Assembly (NCBI RefSeq): GCF_000264995.1
Contig: NW_006767433.1
Location: 392,953-456,952 of the forward strand
Origin: Punctularia strigosozonata HHB-11173 SS5
Taxonomy: Eukaryota; Basidiomycota; Agaricomycetes; Corticiales; Punctulariaceae
Reading direction: 5' to 3'
DNA length: 64,000 nucleotides
Made by a program: the position numbers and the translations under genes. The notes beneath the pieces are model-generated. The model did no database searches, was not told the origin of the DNA, and worked only from the letters and a program-made list of their open reading frames with translations. Below are positions 36,274 through 49,615 of the stretch, piece after piece; the first letter of the stretch is position 1; each line of letters starts with the position of its first letter.

Positions 36274-37363
36274 CTAGACGTGGACAATACTGATAGCGAT
36301 TTGCTGTCCGACGATCCCAACTTCTTTGAAAAATCCATCCGGATCAGCAACTGGCTCTGCACGAATGACGACGATGCCATGACAGCTTCTGGGTGCAGAC
36401 GAGGACGATGAAGCCGCGGCTTGTTGCTGGTTGGGAAAAAGTATTGGCTTCAGACCGTAGTGGAGAGTGTTGGCGTCGCAGGGGCACCGGAAGGTCTTCG
36501 TGGCGTGACCATCGCCGATTTTGCGCTCTATCAATACGCTGAGCTTCAGCCTGACGATCATCAGACAAGTTGAAGGCGCAGAACGGAACGGAGGAGCTTA
36601 CCCGGAACGGCATAGAGATTCATGGACGAGGTCAACGCGGTTTTCGGGAGAAATGCGGGGGTCAGACACAATGGCGAACGATCCCCAAAAATTGGTACCA
36701 GAGGGCAACTGTCTGAGGACGGATAGACAGTCTGCCTGCGTCTGATATTCTGTTACCTGACGCGGAAAATTGGGGCCTGTTGTCTTCGGCTTCTTCGGTG
36801 GGACTGTGTCCAGGGGAGCGCCCTCAGCTTTCCTCTTCCCCGCCGCAACTTTCTTTCTCGCGTTAACATGGCCAGCCCCGTCGCCACCTTGTTGGCCACT
36901 GCCCGACGCCACAGTCTGGGTCGAAGCTTTGGAAACGGCCAGCTTCTTGGCGACCGCGGACGCTTGCTTCCTCCTGCCCGTTTCTCGGCATTTCATGCAC
37001 ATCCTGAAGGTCAGAGCCATTTCTTCCGGGGAAAAATCGTTTTTGCAGTGGCTGCATTGCCGGGCGCCTGATCCGTTGACGTCTACCGAACGGTCAGAGT
37101 GGGCACGAGTGGGGAGAATGCGGACGGACTAGACGAGCTATATCGTGACACCGTGAGCACCGAGCTATACATATCATGGGCTCACAGCCAGGTTCACGTA
37201 CGCTATTGGGATCTCATACTGCACCGGCTTCGACTGTTTGTTGGTGAAAGCGGATGATTGGAGCGGGCGGTTCGTCAGGTCCATGGAAAACAGGATGCCA
37301 GTCCCGAACTCTATATACATGTCTCAGAGGAGTACCGTCAATGTCATAGTCCCAACTTGCCAT
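36274..37363 (-). CDS. Hypothetical protein with CxxC zinc-ribbon-like motif
   Basis: Unnamed but conserved-looking Agaricomycete protein. The secure part reads AYVNLA | SVRILPTRAHSDRSVDVNG (57-nt intron between), then RQCSHCKNDFSPEE ... RMCMKCRETGRRKQ, a likely Cys4 zinc site, a basic Ala/Lys linker (VPPKKPKTTGPNFP), and after another intron the C terminus LKLSVLIERKIGDGH ... ending QQIAISIVHV at the TAG at 36274-36276. The 5' end is uncertain. An ATG at 37363 opens MASWDYDIDGTPLRH, but this frame runs into a TGA after TVEAGAV, while the frame that continues into the conserved part lacks its own ATG. Either a long first intron starting GTATAT or a one-base indel explains this. No function can be assigned. 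Confidence 0.6.
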
Positions 37364-37533
37364 GTATGCGGGGCCCAGGTTTGGTGAGGCTACAACAAAA
37401 GGAGATGTCGACGACGCTACTCAACGAAACTCCTTCGCGAGGGCGGGAAGTCGATGAAAGTCACCTGATCGTACTCTCATATTGCCACAATCCACAGTAC
37501 CCATATAAAAGCTCAGTATACCTTCATACACGT

Positions 37534-37627
37534 GCCCGCCTAGCTCAATCGGATAGAGCGTCAGACTCTTATCATTACTGGCTAGTGCGGAATCTGAAGG
37601 CTGCGAGTTCGACCCTCGCGGTGGGCT
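37534..37627 (+). tRNA. tRNA-Lys: tRNA-Lys (CUU) with a 20-nt intron
   Basis: The cloverleaf can be folded by eye. The acceptor stem is GCCCGCC with GGTGGGC and one G-T pair. The D arm is GCTC...GAGC. The anticodon stem TCAGA/TCTGA carries the loop CT-CTT-A-A (anticodon CTT, reading AAG). The variable loop is AGGCT and the T arm is GCGAG-TTCGACC-CTCGC. A 20-nt intron lies one base 3' of the anticodon, the canonical position. The 3' flank has only a weak T run (GGTTTTG). CCA is not encoded, as expected in a eukaryote. Confidence 0.92.
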
Positions 37628-37937
37628 AATGGTTTTGACACGTTTACCCTACGTCATTTGGTAACACCATGTTCCACCCTTCCGTTGACTACGACCGCTT
37701 TCGCGGAATCTCTTTTGGACCAATCTCATACTGAATGAAAGCCGTGTCATCAACCTCTCGGATCGCGGGCTTCCGTTTGTCCTCGGCACCACGTGCATAC
37801 CCGTGCATACGGAAAGGCAGCGCCAAGATTAGCGTGGTTATCTACATCGTCCATTGATATGACACCCATGCGAAATCTGGCGCGGATGCCCCCCAGATTC
37901 ATTCACTCTGTATGACGACTCCTTGTGTGGATGAGCA
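37628..37937. other. Intergenic between tRNA-Lys and carboxylesterase
   Basis: 310 bases of tRNA 3' flank and esterase promoter. A short direct repeat CGTGCATAC is seen at about 37792-37811. No other element was recognised. Confidence 0.4.
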
Positions 37938-40235
<2,298 letters not shown>

Positions 40236-41106
40236 GATAGCGGCACGAGCGATGTCCGCGCTTGGCTAAAATATGCATACATTCTGACACATCCGTTATA
40301 CTCGGCGAATCCAAAGAGCACACCGCAAAGCGAGGTACCGCGGCAGCCTAGAATGCCGGTTGCTGAAGTGGAGGATTGCCCGTGAACGGACTGGGGCGCA
40401 GCATAACCGGCGTCGAGACGAGTTCGGGTCGGGGCCCGCCGTGGTGTTCTCACTCTCAGGCTCTTCCAGCTGGTCTATATGTCGATGTTGCTGGTGATCA
40501 TGAGAGCATCCGTCTCCCATTGCCGCTGGGATGGGTGAATTGATGAGGGAGCCGCTGAACGGATATATATCGTTCTCGATGGCAGATCCAGAGATGTTTC
40601 ATGAAGCTGTGAATGTGTCTGATTATCGTCCTCTGAGACGTGTAAGTACTGATCCCCGGGATCGCGGTCTATAGTAGTTATACCAGTAACATCGAGTATC
40701 GATTGACTTCGAGTCTATCGGAAGCATCCACGGAGAAGAGTGACGATTGCCGGGCACAGCCGCCTGCGCGGTCGTCAAGCCGTCGGATGGGCCGTAACCG
40801 TGGCTCGGTATAGACACGCTCGGCCAAGGCTAGCCAAGCCGGGCTTAACTCTGGGTAACATAGCCTACCAGTGTCTCAGCCTGTAGTGCTGATCTCAACG
40901 CTCGTCCTCGTCAGGGCCATCGGGGGCAGCAAAGTACTAGTCCAGGTCGACTTCCAGTACCACTCTCCTCCATTTCCTTCCCCTGGCAGGGCACCTACTT
41001 TATTTTCTTCGGCTTTTTCTGGCTGTCTTTTCTGGTTTTGCTCTTGACGGTTGTGTGAGACTGTATACTTTGCCACCTCGGCGATCCTGGGCGTTGCTTG
41101 CGATTC
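40236..41106. other. Intergenic upstream of the ADAM gene
   Basis: 870 bases with no recognisable gene. Short frames on the minus strand (40296-40520, 40623-40817, 40876-41268) lack any protein features. It presumably contains the esterase 3' UTR and the ADAM promoter. Confidence 0.4.
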
Positions 41107-44037
41107 ATGGTCATATTCTGGCGGATACCCGCGCTGGTCGTCATCCTCGCAATATGCGTTGAGTTGATCATAGGTCCGTGCTTGTGCCCAAGGGCGACAC
41201 GTTTCCGATGTGGTACTAAATACTAATCCCCCGGCGACCCGCAGCGCACTCCGCACCCGCTCGCCCAATAAAGCGCCTCGCGCACCCCTCTACTCTCTCG
41301 CTCGAGATCCTCCCAAGACGTCCAAGCGCCGCCGCCACTCATGCGAACAGACGCCGATCGGCACTCCCTTCTCCCTCCTCCCCGATCCTGCTTCACTCCG
41401 ACTCCCTCCGCCTCGTCCTCTCCGCCTTCTCCGACACGTTCCACCTCCACCTCCGCCCGAACGATGCGCTCATCCACCCCGCCGCGCGCGTCACGTATGT
41501 CAACCCGGACGGCACCTCTCGCTCGGAGCCGCTCCTCCGCGAGAGCGTCAAGGCCTACTGGGGCGAGGTCGTCCCCGCCGACATCTCCGCCTCCCGTATG
41601 AGGGCGGACGCGGCCGGCGCGCTGCCCACCCCGGAGGAGACGCTCGGCTGGGCACGTGTCATGGTGCACGAGCAGGGCGACGCCACCAAAGGCGTGGCGC
41701 CCGTGTTCGAGGGCGCGTTCTCTGTGCACGGCGTCGTGCACCACGTCATGACGAAGGACAACTATCTCCGGACGAAGCACGCGCTCGACCCGCAGCTCTC
41801 CTCGCTCGTGGACGCAGCCGACCGTGCGCTCGTCATCTGGCGCGATTCGGACAAGATGACCGTCGACGAGGAGCGCGCCGTCCTCGCCGGCCAGCCCCTT
41901 CCCGTCGCGGACGGCGCCGTTCCGCCAGCCAGGGCACAAAGCTGCGGACACGACCGGCTGGCGTACAACGCCGCCAACGACATCCTCCAGCGCCCGCTGC
42001 AGGTGGAGGCAGCGCCCTGGTACGACCCGTACGGCCTGAGCCTGGCCCGTCGAGACGACGTCGCCTCGGGCTCGAGCAACATGTCGACCAACTTCGCGGA
42101 CGACATCGGGAACACGTCGGGCTGCCCGAAGGAGCAGAAGGTGCTCTACATGGGTGTCGCGGCCGACTGCGAATACGTGTCCGCGTATGGCTCCACCTCG
42201 AACGCGACGAGCACGATCCTCAACAACTGGAACAAGGCGAGCGCGCTCTACAAGTCTACGTTCAACGTCTCGCTCGGGATAGTCGAGCTGCAGGTGCACA
42301 ACGCGACGTGTCCGACGACCGTGGATGCCTCCGCGCCCTGGAACCGGGACTGCGCGAGCAACGTGACGCTCAACGACCGGCTCTCGCTCTTCTCGGAGTG
42401 GCGGGGGGACAAGGGCGGGTCGGACGGCGCGGGGCTGTGGCACCTGATGAGCGGGTGCCCGACGGGGGACGAGGTCGGGATCGCGTGGCTCGCGACGCTC
42501 TGCAACCAGGGCGCGTCCAAGAGCGGGGACGCGTTCGTATCCGGGACGGCGGTGAGCACGGCGGGCAAGACCGAGTGGCAGGTGATCGCGCACGAGATCG
42601 GCCACAACTTTGGCGCGATCCACGACTGCGCGGACGGGTGCAACTCGACGTCGAGCTGCTGCCCGCTCACCGCGTCCTCGTGCGACGCGAACAGCCAGTT
42701 TTTGATGAGCCCCGTGGCGGAGACGGGCGAGATGGTGTTCTCGCAGTGCACGATCGGGAACATATGCAGCGTGATGGCGAGCGCGGCCGCGTCCGGTGCG
42801 ATGCTGAACACCACCTGCCTCGTCGACGCGGCACAGGCCCACGACCAGATCACGCTCCAGATGTGCGGGAACGGCATCGTCGAGGCCGGGGAGGAATGCG
42901 ACCCGGGCCAGGGCACCAACTCGACCTGCTGCGACGCGGCGACGTGCAAGTTTGCGGCGGGCGCGGTGTGCGATCCGCTGGACAGCGCGTGCTGCACGGA
43001 CACGTGCACGTTCGCGCCGGCGACCAAGGTGTGCAGGACGGCCAAGGACCCGCGCTGCGATACGGCGGAAATGTGCACGGGCTCGAGTGCGGACTGCCCG
43101 GCGGACGTGTTCGCTGCGAATGGTGAGTGAACGCTGGGTTTACCCACTGCTGTAACGACACGCGGCTCATTCGTACCCTTTCGTCAGGCAAGAGCTGTGG
43201 ACCCGGACTCGCATGTGCCAGCGGAACCTGCACGTCTAACACCCGTGCGTAATTACTGCGCGTGCTTCCTTAGGGAGTCTCTCGCTGACATGGCTGGCTG
43301 CAGAGCAATGCCAGTCCGTAGGGGCGTCGATGGGTCTGCAGGAGGCGTGCGGCCAGACTGGCGACAAGTCGTGCCAAGTGTCATGCCAAGATCCGACGAA
43401 CAGCAAACAGTGCATCGTGCTTCAGGCGTCTCTCATCGACGGATCGCCATGTGGTGCGTCGACAACGTTATTTCCGCCCTCGCCAACTGACGGCATGTAC
43501 TAGGCTACGGCGGCACATGTGCGACCGGCAAATGTCGTCCGGGCAGTTTGCTCGCCACGGCCAAGGTTTGCCCGACTCTTTCGGGAATTACGAGGAAGGT
43601 GATCTGACCAATAACTTTTCTAGTCATTCTACACTTCGAACCTCCAGATATCCATTCCGGTCACCGTCGTGGTGGGCCTTCTCGCCCTCCTGCTGCTTTA
43701 CGGCATCTACGTCAGTAAGTACAACGTCTCACCATGTCGAGGGGGGTGCCCTCAATCTCACGCTCTTGTCTCAGTGTGCAGGAGTTGCTGCTGCGGTCCC
43801 CGCGAAGACGAGCCCAAGCCAACGATAGACTCGCGCTTCGTTGGCGGGTCCATCGCGCCAGTCGTCAGCGCAGCAGACAGCAATCCGTTGCAGAACGCGC
43901 AGCGCATTTCGGCAGGGAACAGTTACTACCGAGGCGAGACTCGGCGCTCAGGCGAGTGGGAGAAGTTCCATGGCGGTTCGCAGGAGGGCGGGCCGCCGCC
44001 GACGTACATTGGCTGGCAGGATGACCAGCGACGGTAA
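41107..44037 (+). CDS. ADAM-family zinc metalloprotease, membrane-anchored
   Basis: A fungal disintegrin-and-metalloprotease protein. Exon 1 (41107-41173) encodes a hydrophobic signal sequence (MVIFWRIPALVVIL...). Its intron ends at a CAG before 41245 and restores the prodomain frame (ARPIKRLAHPSTLSLEILPR, LHLRPNDALIHPAARV). The reprolysin domain has the full zinc site HEIGHNFGAIHD, followed by the Met-turn FLMSPV. Next comes a disintegrin/Cys-rich region (CGNGIVEAGEECDPG, CCTDTCTF, CGPGLACASGTC, CQVSCQDP), a transmembrane helix (IPVTVVVGLLALLLLYGIYV) and a cytosolic tail beginning CRSCCCGPREDEPKP. The stop is the TAA at 44035-44037. All catalytic residues are present, so an active sheddase is likely. 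The main exon is very GC-rich, which creates long spurious frames on both strands. Confidence 0.92.
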
Positions 44038-44395
44038 GGTACGACGCCCCGATCTATACGAATCCGATGCTCCATGTACATATACAATTTGGCTGTGTGG
44101 ATACCTCGCTGCTTTTTCTGTACCAACCACTGCTATTTTTCTCTCGTGCGGAAGAACATGGGGCCCATTTTTGGGCCAAAATAATAATAAAACTCCCGCC
44201 TCGGGTCCCACGAAGGGCTTATCTCCGCAGTGGCGCGGCTGGCTCAGGGGCGGGAGATCGCCAGGGCGGGTGGGAGTTGCGTGCGCCGTGCAATGTTCTC
44301 GGCCGCGGAAGGGGGCTTTTCACCTGACCTCCATGTCTTGACACACGACCACGACCGCCGAGTAGTATCACCGTCAACATTCTGGCCAGCACTTG
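44038..44395. other. Intergenic between ADAM and the Arg-rich hypothetical gene
   Basis: 358 bases with the ADAM 3' flank and the next promoter. No recognisable coding or structural element. Confidence 0.4.
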
Positions 44396-45530
44396 ATGCA
44401 ACATGACGAGGACCGCCGTCCGGCAGCTGCCCGTCCGAGCCCGGTCGTGTCAGGTACTGCTCCTCCTAGACCCCCTGATGGGCGCTCGCGACTTTAGGAA
44501 CGGTGCATGGACTGATTGACTGCTCTTTCGACCGCACTTCGTTACCTGCGCAGATCTTCTCGGCGCCATCACACCGCCCTTGGCCGACATCGACATCACC
44601 GAGCGGCTGTTCACGTCCGAGGACGACCTCCAAGCCGCCATAGAAGACGCCGCGGACATCTCCGACCCTCAGGTACATACACCAATTCCACACCACCGCA
44701 TCTATGCATACCGCTAACGATTTACATGACCCGCCCCCCCCCCCCTTAGTTTTCCGTTTCCAAGTCGCCGATCTTTCCGGAGAACGCGCTGCAGCTACAG
44801 TTCGACGGCCCCGCGCCCACCCCGAGCCCGTCCTCCTTCGGCGGGAGCAGCAGCCGCATCACGCCCAGCCGGAGCCCCGCGCGCTCCCCTTTCCGTCCCA
44901 ACGCCGACGGCGACCGGGAGGAAGAGGGCGCGCGGCGCACGGTGCGCTTCCGCTCGCGCGTGCGCATCGCGTCCGGGATCCCGCGCGAGCGCCGGGGGAG
45001 CTACGGCGCCGACTCGGCCGCGAGCGACTCGCCGTCGAGCAGCATCTCGGCGCCGCTGCGCCGCGCGTCGGGCGGCGGAGAGGACGACCCCCGCGCGTCG
45101 TACGCCAAGCGGCTGCTCGCCATGACCGTGGCCGCGCGGCAGAAGCGGGCCGCCGCCGCCGCTGCTGCAGACGTGGAGGAAGGGGGGAGGCGCGCTGCTG
45201 TGGGGACGCCGGCGCCGGGCCGGAGGAGGCGGACGTTCGACGAGCGGGACGCGCTGCGGCGCGGGCCCCGGCGCCGGCCGTATGTGTGCGACGTGGACGA
45301 GGACGACGAGGTTGAGGAGGAATCGGACACGGAGGAGGCGCGGCGGAAGAGCGAGGAGGAGATCGTGTTCGGGCCGTGGTCGAGGCGGATCTTCGACCGA
45401 CATGTACGTCGGGGATCCGCGATATGTGTTTTTTTTCTCTTGCTCAACTGACGTGCTCTAACAGTGGTGGAGGTGGAAGATCGAGTCTGTGACCTGCTGG
45501 TGCTGCAACGACGATGACGACGATGGCTGA
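44396..45530 (+). CDS. Unrecognised Arg/Ser-rich protein with Trp/Cys C-terminal tail
   Basis: Four exons, 44396-44453, 44554-44672, 44750-45403 and 45465-45530, give 298 aa with consistent phases. The N-terminal part contains DLLGAITPPLADIDITERLF and ISDPQFSVSKSPIFPENAL, apparently ordered and acidic. The middle is low-complexity: Ser/Arg-rich (ITPSRSPARSPFRP, VRFRSRVRIASGIPRERR), Ala-rich (QKRAAAAAAADVEE) and acidic (DEDDEVEEESDTEEA). It ends with the unusual block FGPWSRRIFDRH|WWRWKIESVTCWCC and an Asp run. The third acceptor is preceded by a pure C12 tract (44734-44745). I do not recognise the family; the RS/RRRR patches suggest a nuclear protein, but this is inference. Confidence 0.6.
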
Positions 45531-45906
45531 TAGGATCCATGTATATACCCTCCCCCCCACTCATTCATGCGCTCGCTCACTCTTGGTGCTCTGCCTGATC
45601 GCAATTCACGACCCCGTCACGCATGGCTGATATGTGTATCTTGTAGCTGTAGCAATAACAATACATCTGTGTGTGTTTTTTTTCGTGCCGGTACATTTGG
45701 CGTCCGATACATCATGCCGAAACCCACGAAATGCGGATGTGCTGCTGCTGCTGCTGCTCTTGGGGGGGCGGTTGACGCCGATGAAAAAAACCTTGCTATA
45801 TTCCAAGCCTCCATGGCGGTTGAACGATGGAAAAAAAGAAAAAATCTCGCGCAACTTGATCCCAGTTTCGATGGCGGTTGAAGCCAACCCCGTTCCCCCC
45901 GTCGAA
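45531..45906. other. Convergent intergenic region with (CTG)n tract
   Basis: 376 bases between the Arg-rich gene and chorismate synthase. It contains a CTG triplet tract at about 45740-45758, and A- and T-rich runs. No gene was recognised. Confidence 0.45.
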
Positions 45907-47871
45907 CTACTGCGAGCGCTTGGGGAGCACCATCGTCGGCGGGAGCGTGGTGACGGGCGGGAGGCGCGCGGCGGCGGCGGCGCGGGCGCTCTGCGCGAGG
46001 AGGGCGTCCATGACGACGAGGCTCGCCATCGCCTCGACGATGGGCACCGCGCGCGGGACGACGCAGGGGTCGTGTCGCCCGCGCGCGGCCAGCGTGCCGG
46101 GCGTGCCGTCGTACTGCGCCGTCGCCTGCGCCTGCGTGATCGTCGCGGGCGACTTGAATCCGACCCTAACGTCGCTCCGTCAGCATATATGTATATATAT
46201 ATACACAATGATGAAGGGAGAGAGGGGGGGGACTAAGGTGATGCGCACCGGAAGTAGATGTGCTCGCCGTTGGTGATCCCGCCCTGGACGCCGCCGGACC
46301 AGTTGGTGGCCGTGCCGAGGGAGCCGTCGGGCCTGACGACGAACGCGTCGTTGTGGCGCGATCCGGGCACCTCCGTCCCGCGGAAGCCGGAGCCGAGCTC
46401 GAACCCTTTGGTGGCGGGGATGGAGAGCATCGCGCGCGCGAGCTGGGCTTCGAACTTGTCGAAGACGGGCTCGCCGAGCCCGGCGGGCGCGCGGCGGACG
46501 ACGCAGGTGACGGTGCCGCCGATGGAGTCTTGGGCGTCTTTGGCGCGGAGGATGCGCTGGGTGTCCCGCGGCGAGGGGTGTGTGTGATGAGAGAGGTTAT
46601 GCGAGGATGGGGGGGGGAGGGGGGGTGCGTACCTTGGTCATGCGCTCGGCGGTCTCGGGGTGCGGGCAGCGCGTCGGGTGCCGGTCGACGTCGGCGCGGG
46701 TGACGGTGTTGAGGAGCTGCACGAACTCGGGCGAGAGCGCGTCGTGCGCGTCGTCGTCGTGGTCGGCGTCATCGTTATCGGCGGGAACGGCGTTGGACGG
46801 GGGCGCGGCGACGTAGGGCAGGTGGATCTTGCCGACGGAGGAGACGAAGGCGACGATCTCGATGCCGTACACCGTTTTGAGGTACTTTTCGGCGATCGCG
46901 CCGGCGGCGACTCGGCCTTTTTTTTTTTTTGGAACGCGAAGAAAAAAGAAAAAACGAGGACGCGTCAGTTCGTGGGGTTTTCTCAACCGAGGCCGGAGAT
47001 GAATGCGCCGCGAGAGATGGAGACGGATCGAAGGGAAGGGGGTGGATCGTGACGAAGGTGGCGGGTGGAGACGCGGCAGCTGAAACGCACCGATGGTCTC
47101 GCGCGCGCTGGAACGGCCACCGCCGGAGGAGGCCTTGACGCCGTACTTCTGGAGGTAGGTGTAGTCGGCGTGGGACGGGCGGGGGTAGAGGTCGGTCTCG
47201 GAATAGTCGTGCGGGCGCTGGTCCTCGTTCTTGACGAGGAGGGCGATGGGCGTGCCGAGGGTGACGCCGTGCTCGACGCCGGATTGGAGGTGGACGAGGT
47301 CCTTCTCGTCGCGCTGTTGAGACCCGGAGGGGTATGTAAGCAAAAGACCCGGAAACGCAGACGCAGACGTGGAAGATCAGATGTTTTGGGTGGCGTGTTG
47401 AGGTTTATTGGTACGGGATGCCGTGGGGCGGTGTACATACGGTCCCGATGATGGAGGAGATGAAGATGGAGGGGTCGATCGCGGTCATGTCAGAGAAAGG
47501 CTGGGAGCGTGATGGATGGGACGGGTATAACTGACGGGTGTGGTGAGCGCGCTCTGGCCGGGACGGCGCCTGTTCAGCTGGGCCTGAATGTCCTCCTGTG
47601 CGAGCAGCAAGCCCTGAGACGAAGCCCGTCAGTCACTCCGGTCACGGACATGCTGATTAGATGGAGATGGTGGGGCAAAGAAGTCGGATGGTAAGATGGA
47701 CATAACCAGTCCAGTGGGCTGATATGAGAAGGATATAGGTAGCGTTGTGATTTGGGGTGAAGAGCACCGCGGGTTACTTACGGGCGGACAACCATCAATG
47801 ATAGCTCCCACCGAGGCGCAGTGGCTCTCCCCGTACGTCGTCACACGGAAATGCGAGCCAAACGTCGACAT
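45907..47871 (-). CDS. ARO2: Chorismate synthase (EPSP phosphate lyase)
   Basis: The last enzyme of the shikimate pathway; it removes phosphate from EPSP to make chorismate and uses reduced FMN. The start at 47871 gives [20 protein letters not shown], containing the first signature GESHC. Exons then give [40 protein letters not shown], the second signature [15 protein letters not shown], and after further introns [21 protein letters not shown] with the third signature [10 protein letters not shown]. The end is MVLPKRSQ at the TAG at 45907-45909. There are short introns, one with a T13 tract (46918-46930) and another with an AT microsatellite (46184-46204). An acidic insertion ([13 protein letters not shown]) after KIHLPYVA is longer than I expect for the family. 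Fungal enzymes are bifunctional with an NADPH-flavin reductase activity. Confidence 0.95.
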
Positions 47872-48141
47872 GGCAGCCGCAGATGAGACGGAGAATAAGG
47901 AGGAAGGCGAGGCGAGGGCGTGTATACAATATAAATGTAGGAGAAATGCGATTCGCTTAGAAGCCACCCCGTGCGAATCGGCCGAAGCGTCAACTGGGCA
48001 CAGCCACCGGCCGCGGGAGAGACGGACACGACCCACCGATCCCATTGCGACACACACACCAACCTCGCGAACCCGTCCCTATAGCGAGCGCAACATCTCG
48101 TCCCCCTCTGCGAATAGACACAAACACGGAAAAAGCAGCAA
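47872..48141. promoter_or_regulatory. 270-bp divergent promoter (ARO2 / SAP30-like)
   Basis: This lies between the start codons of chorismate synthase (minus) and the SAP30-like gene (plus). On the minus strand an AT-rich patch ATTTATATTGTATACA (around 47920-47936) lies about 50-65 bp before the ARO2 start and could act as a TATA element. No consensus Gcn4-type site was identified with confidence. Confidence 0.4.
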
Positions 48142-49046
48142 ATGGCGCCTCCATCGAACGGCGTGGTACCGGCCGGCAACGACGGCACGAGCACTCCCGT
48201 CCCCGCCGCCCTCGCGCATCAGACCGCCTCGCGGCCGCGGAATCCGGCGCGGAGGAGGGGGGCGAACGACGACGCGCCGTACGTGGGGCAGCTGAGCGCG
48301 GGGGCGAAGCGGCAGGCGCTGGAACGCGCGGAGGGCGAGCCGCGCCAGAAGCGCAAGCGGGTCGTGGACGCCGCCCTGCCCCTCGCCTCGTCGAGCGGCT
48401 CAAGGCGGGGCCCGGCGCACGACGTCGACCCCGAAGAGGTCACGGCGCTGGTGAGAGAGCCCTCTCCCCACAAAAGTTACAACGGAACGGCTGATATACG
48501 TACATATATTTTTCCCTCCTTTTTTTTACCCCTCTTTTTGAAAGGTCGACTTTGCGGACATGCCCACCGAGTCGCTGTACCGATACCTGGTGCACTACGA
48601 CATCGTGCCGCGGGTGTACCCCTCGCCTCTCGCGCCCGAAGACCCGCTCCCGCCGATCTGCCTCCTGCACCCGGACCTCGCCGCCGCGGCGATCCGGGCG
48701 CACTCGCCGCCGCCTCCCGCCGCCCCCGCGGTGACGGCGGCGAACCGGCCGCGTCGGGACCCGAAGGAGCACGCGCGGCGACGGACGGCGGCGCGGGCGG
48801 ACGAAGAGGCGGCGGCGCTGCTGCTGCTCGCGCGCGCGCCGGTGCTCGCGGACCGGCACGAGACGCACGTCGCGCTCGCGTCGCTCGCGCAGCGGCACTT
48901 CCGCGGCGCGCACGTGAAGGAGGTGGACACGCTCGCGGCGTTCATGTGCACCGTCAAGGCCAAATGTGAGTTCTGCCGTCGGTTGTTGTTTCTTTCGCGA
49001 CCGTCGCGCTCACTTCTGCCCAGTGCGGACGGGGACGCGGCCGTGA
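48142..49046 (+). CDS. SAP30-like Sin3-binding protein (histone deacetylase complex)
   Basis: Three exons, 48142-48450, 48545-48965 and 49024-49046, give 250 aa. The first ~100 residues are disordered and basic (RNPARRRGAND, PRQKRKRVVDA). The second exon starts VDFADMPTESLYRYLVHYDIVPRVYP and continues with SPLAPEDPLPP, the conserved Sin3-binding segment of the SAP30 family. It ends ADRHETHVALASLAQRHFRGAHVKEVDTLAAFMCTVKAK when read in pieces, with a central Pro/Ala/Arg-rich insert. Such proteins bridge Sin3 and Rpd3-type deacetylases in the nucleus. The last exon is tiny and depends on one acceptor (CCCAG), so the final eight residues are uncertain. Confidence 0.78.
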
Positions 49047-49615
49047 CGGCGTGACGGTGACGGCGACGCGTGACTGGGGGGGGGATGACGCTCCCCCTTG
49101 TATCTATTCTCGTGCACACCTATTTATGGCGGTGCCGTGCTTCTGCGATGACCGAGTGCGCCGGATCTGGGCGCTGATTGGCTGGCGGGCGGGGGTACGA
49201 GCTAAAGTTGCTAGCCGGCGCGGGTTCTGTGTGCCCTCGTTCTGAGAGACATCACCCCAGCGCCGAAACTACTGCTCCTGCCCCGTCGAGATGGCGACCA
49301 CACACCACCAGCCCAGCGCCCGTCCCTGATGAGAACTGCGATTGCCTCGGATATAAACCTGCGCGCGCCCCACAGCTCCCGTTCCTCACCCCCCTTCCCT
49401 CCTCCGACCCTTTCCACCCCACACACTTCGGTTCGCCGAGCAGCTGTGCTGTTTCGACTTTCATTTGTCCGTACCGTCCTCCTTTCGCTATCCTCACCTT
49501 CGACCAACTGACCGGTTTATCTTATCATAGCGCTTGTAGGATCCTTCACTCGCTCTCGTTGCCCTCCTTTTTCGTGAAGCAAGCCTTCGTTTCCCCCGAG
49601 CCGCCGCATACAAAA
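49047..49615 (+). promoter_or_regulatory. Promoter and leader of the secreted Ala-rich protein gene
   Basis: A clear TATAAA at 49352-49357 is followed by a long pyrimidine-rich tract (CCCCCTTCCCTCC and similar, 49385-49500), the classic layout of strongly transcribed fungal genes. The start codon at 49616 is preceded by ACAAAA, a good context. Confidence 0.6.

Noticed and set aside
41223-42842. 539-codon open frame on the minus strand
   Set aside because: It is exactly antisense to the GC-rich main exon of the ADAM gene. Its translation is Arg/Val/Gly/Ala-rich without any domain, as expected from a strongly biased opposite strand.
41210-43126. 638-codon open frame on the plus strand in another phase
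   Set aside because: It overlaps the ADAM exon in a shifted frame and is an Arg/Pro-rich artefact of high GC; the true frame carries HEIGHNFGAIHD.
44704-45403. About 200-codon frames on both strands over the Arg-rich gene
   Set aside because: They are frame shadows caused by GC-rich low complexity; only the frame used in the four-exon model joins through consistent splice sites.
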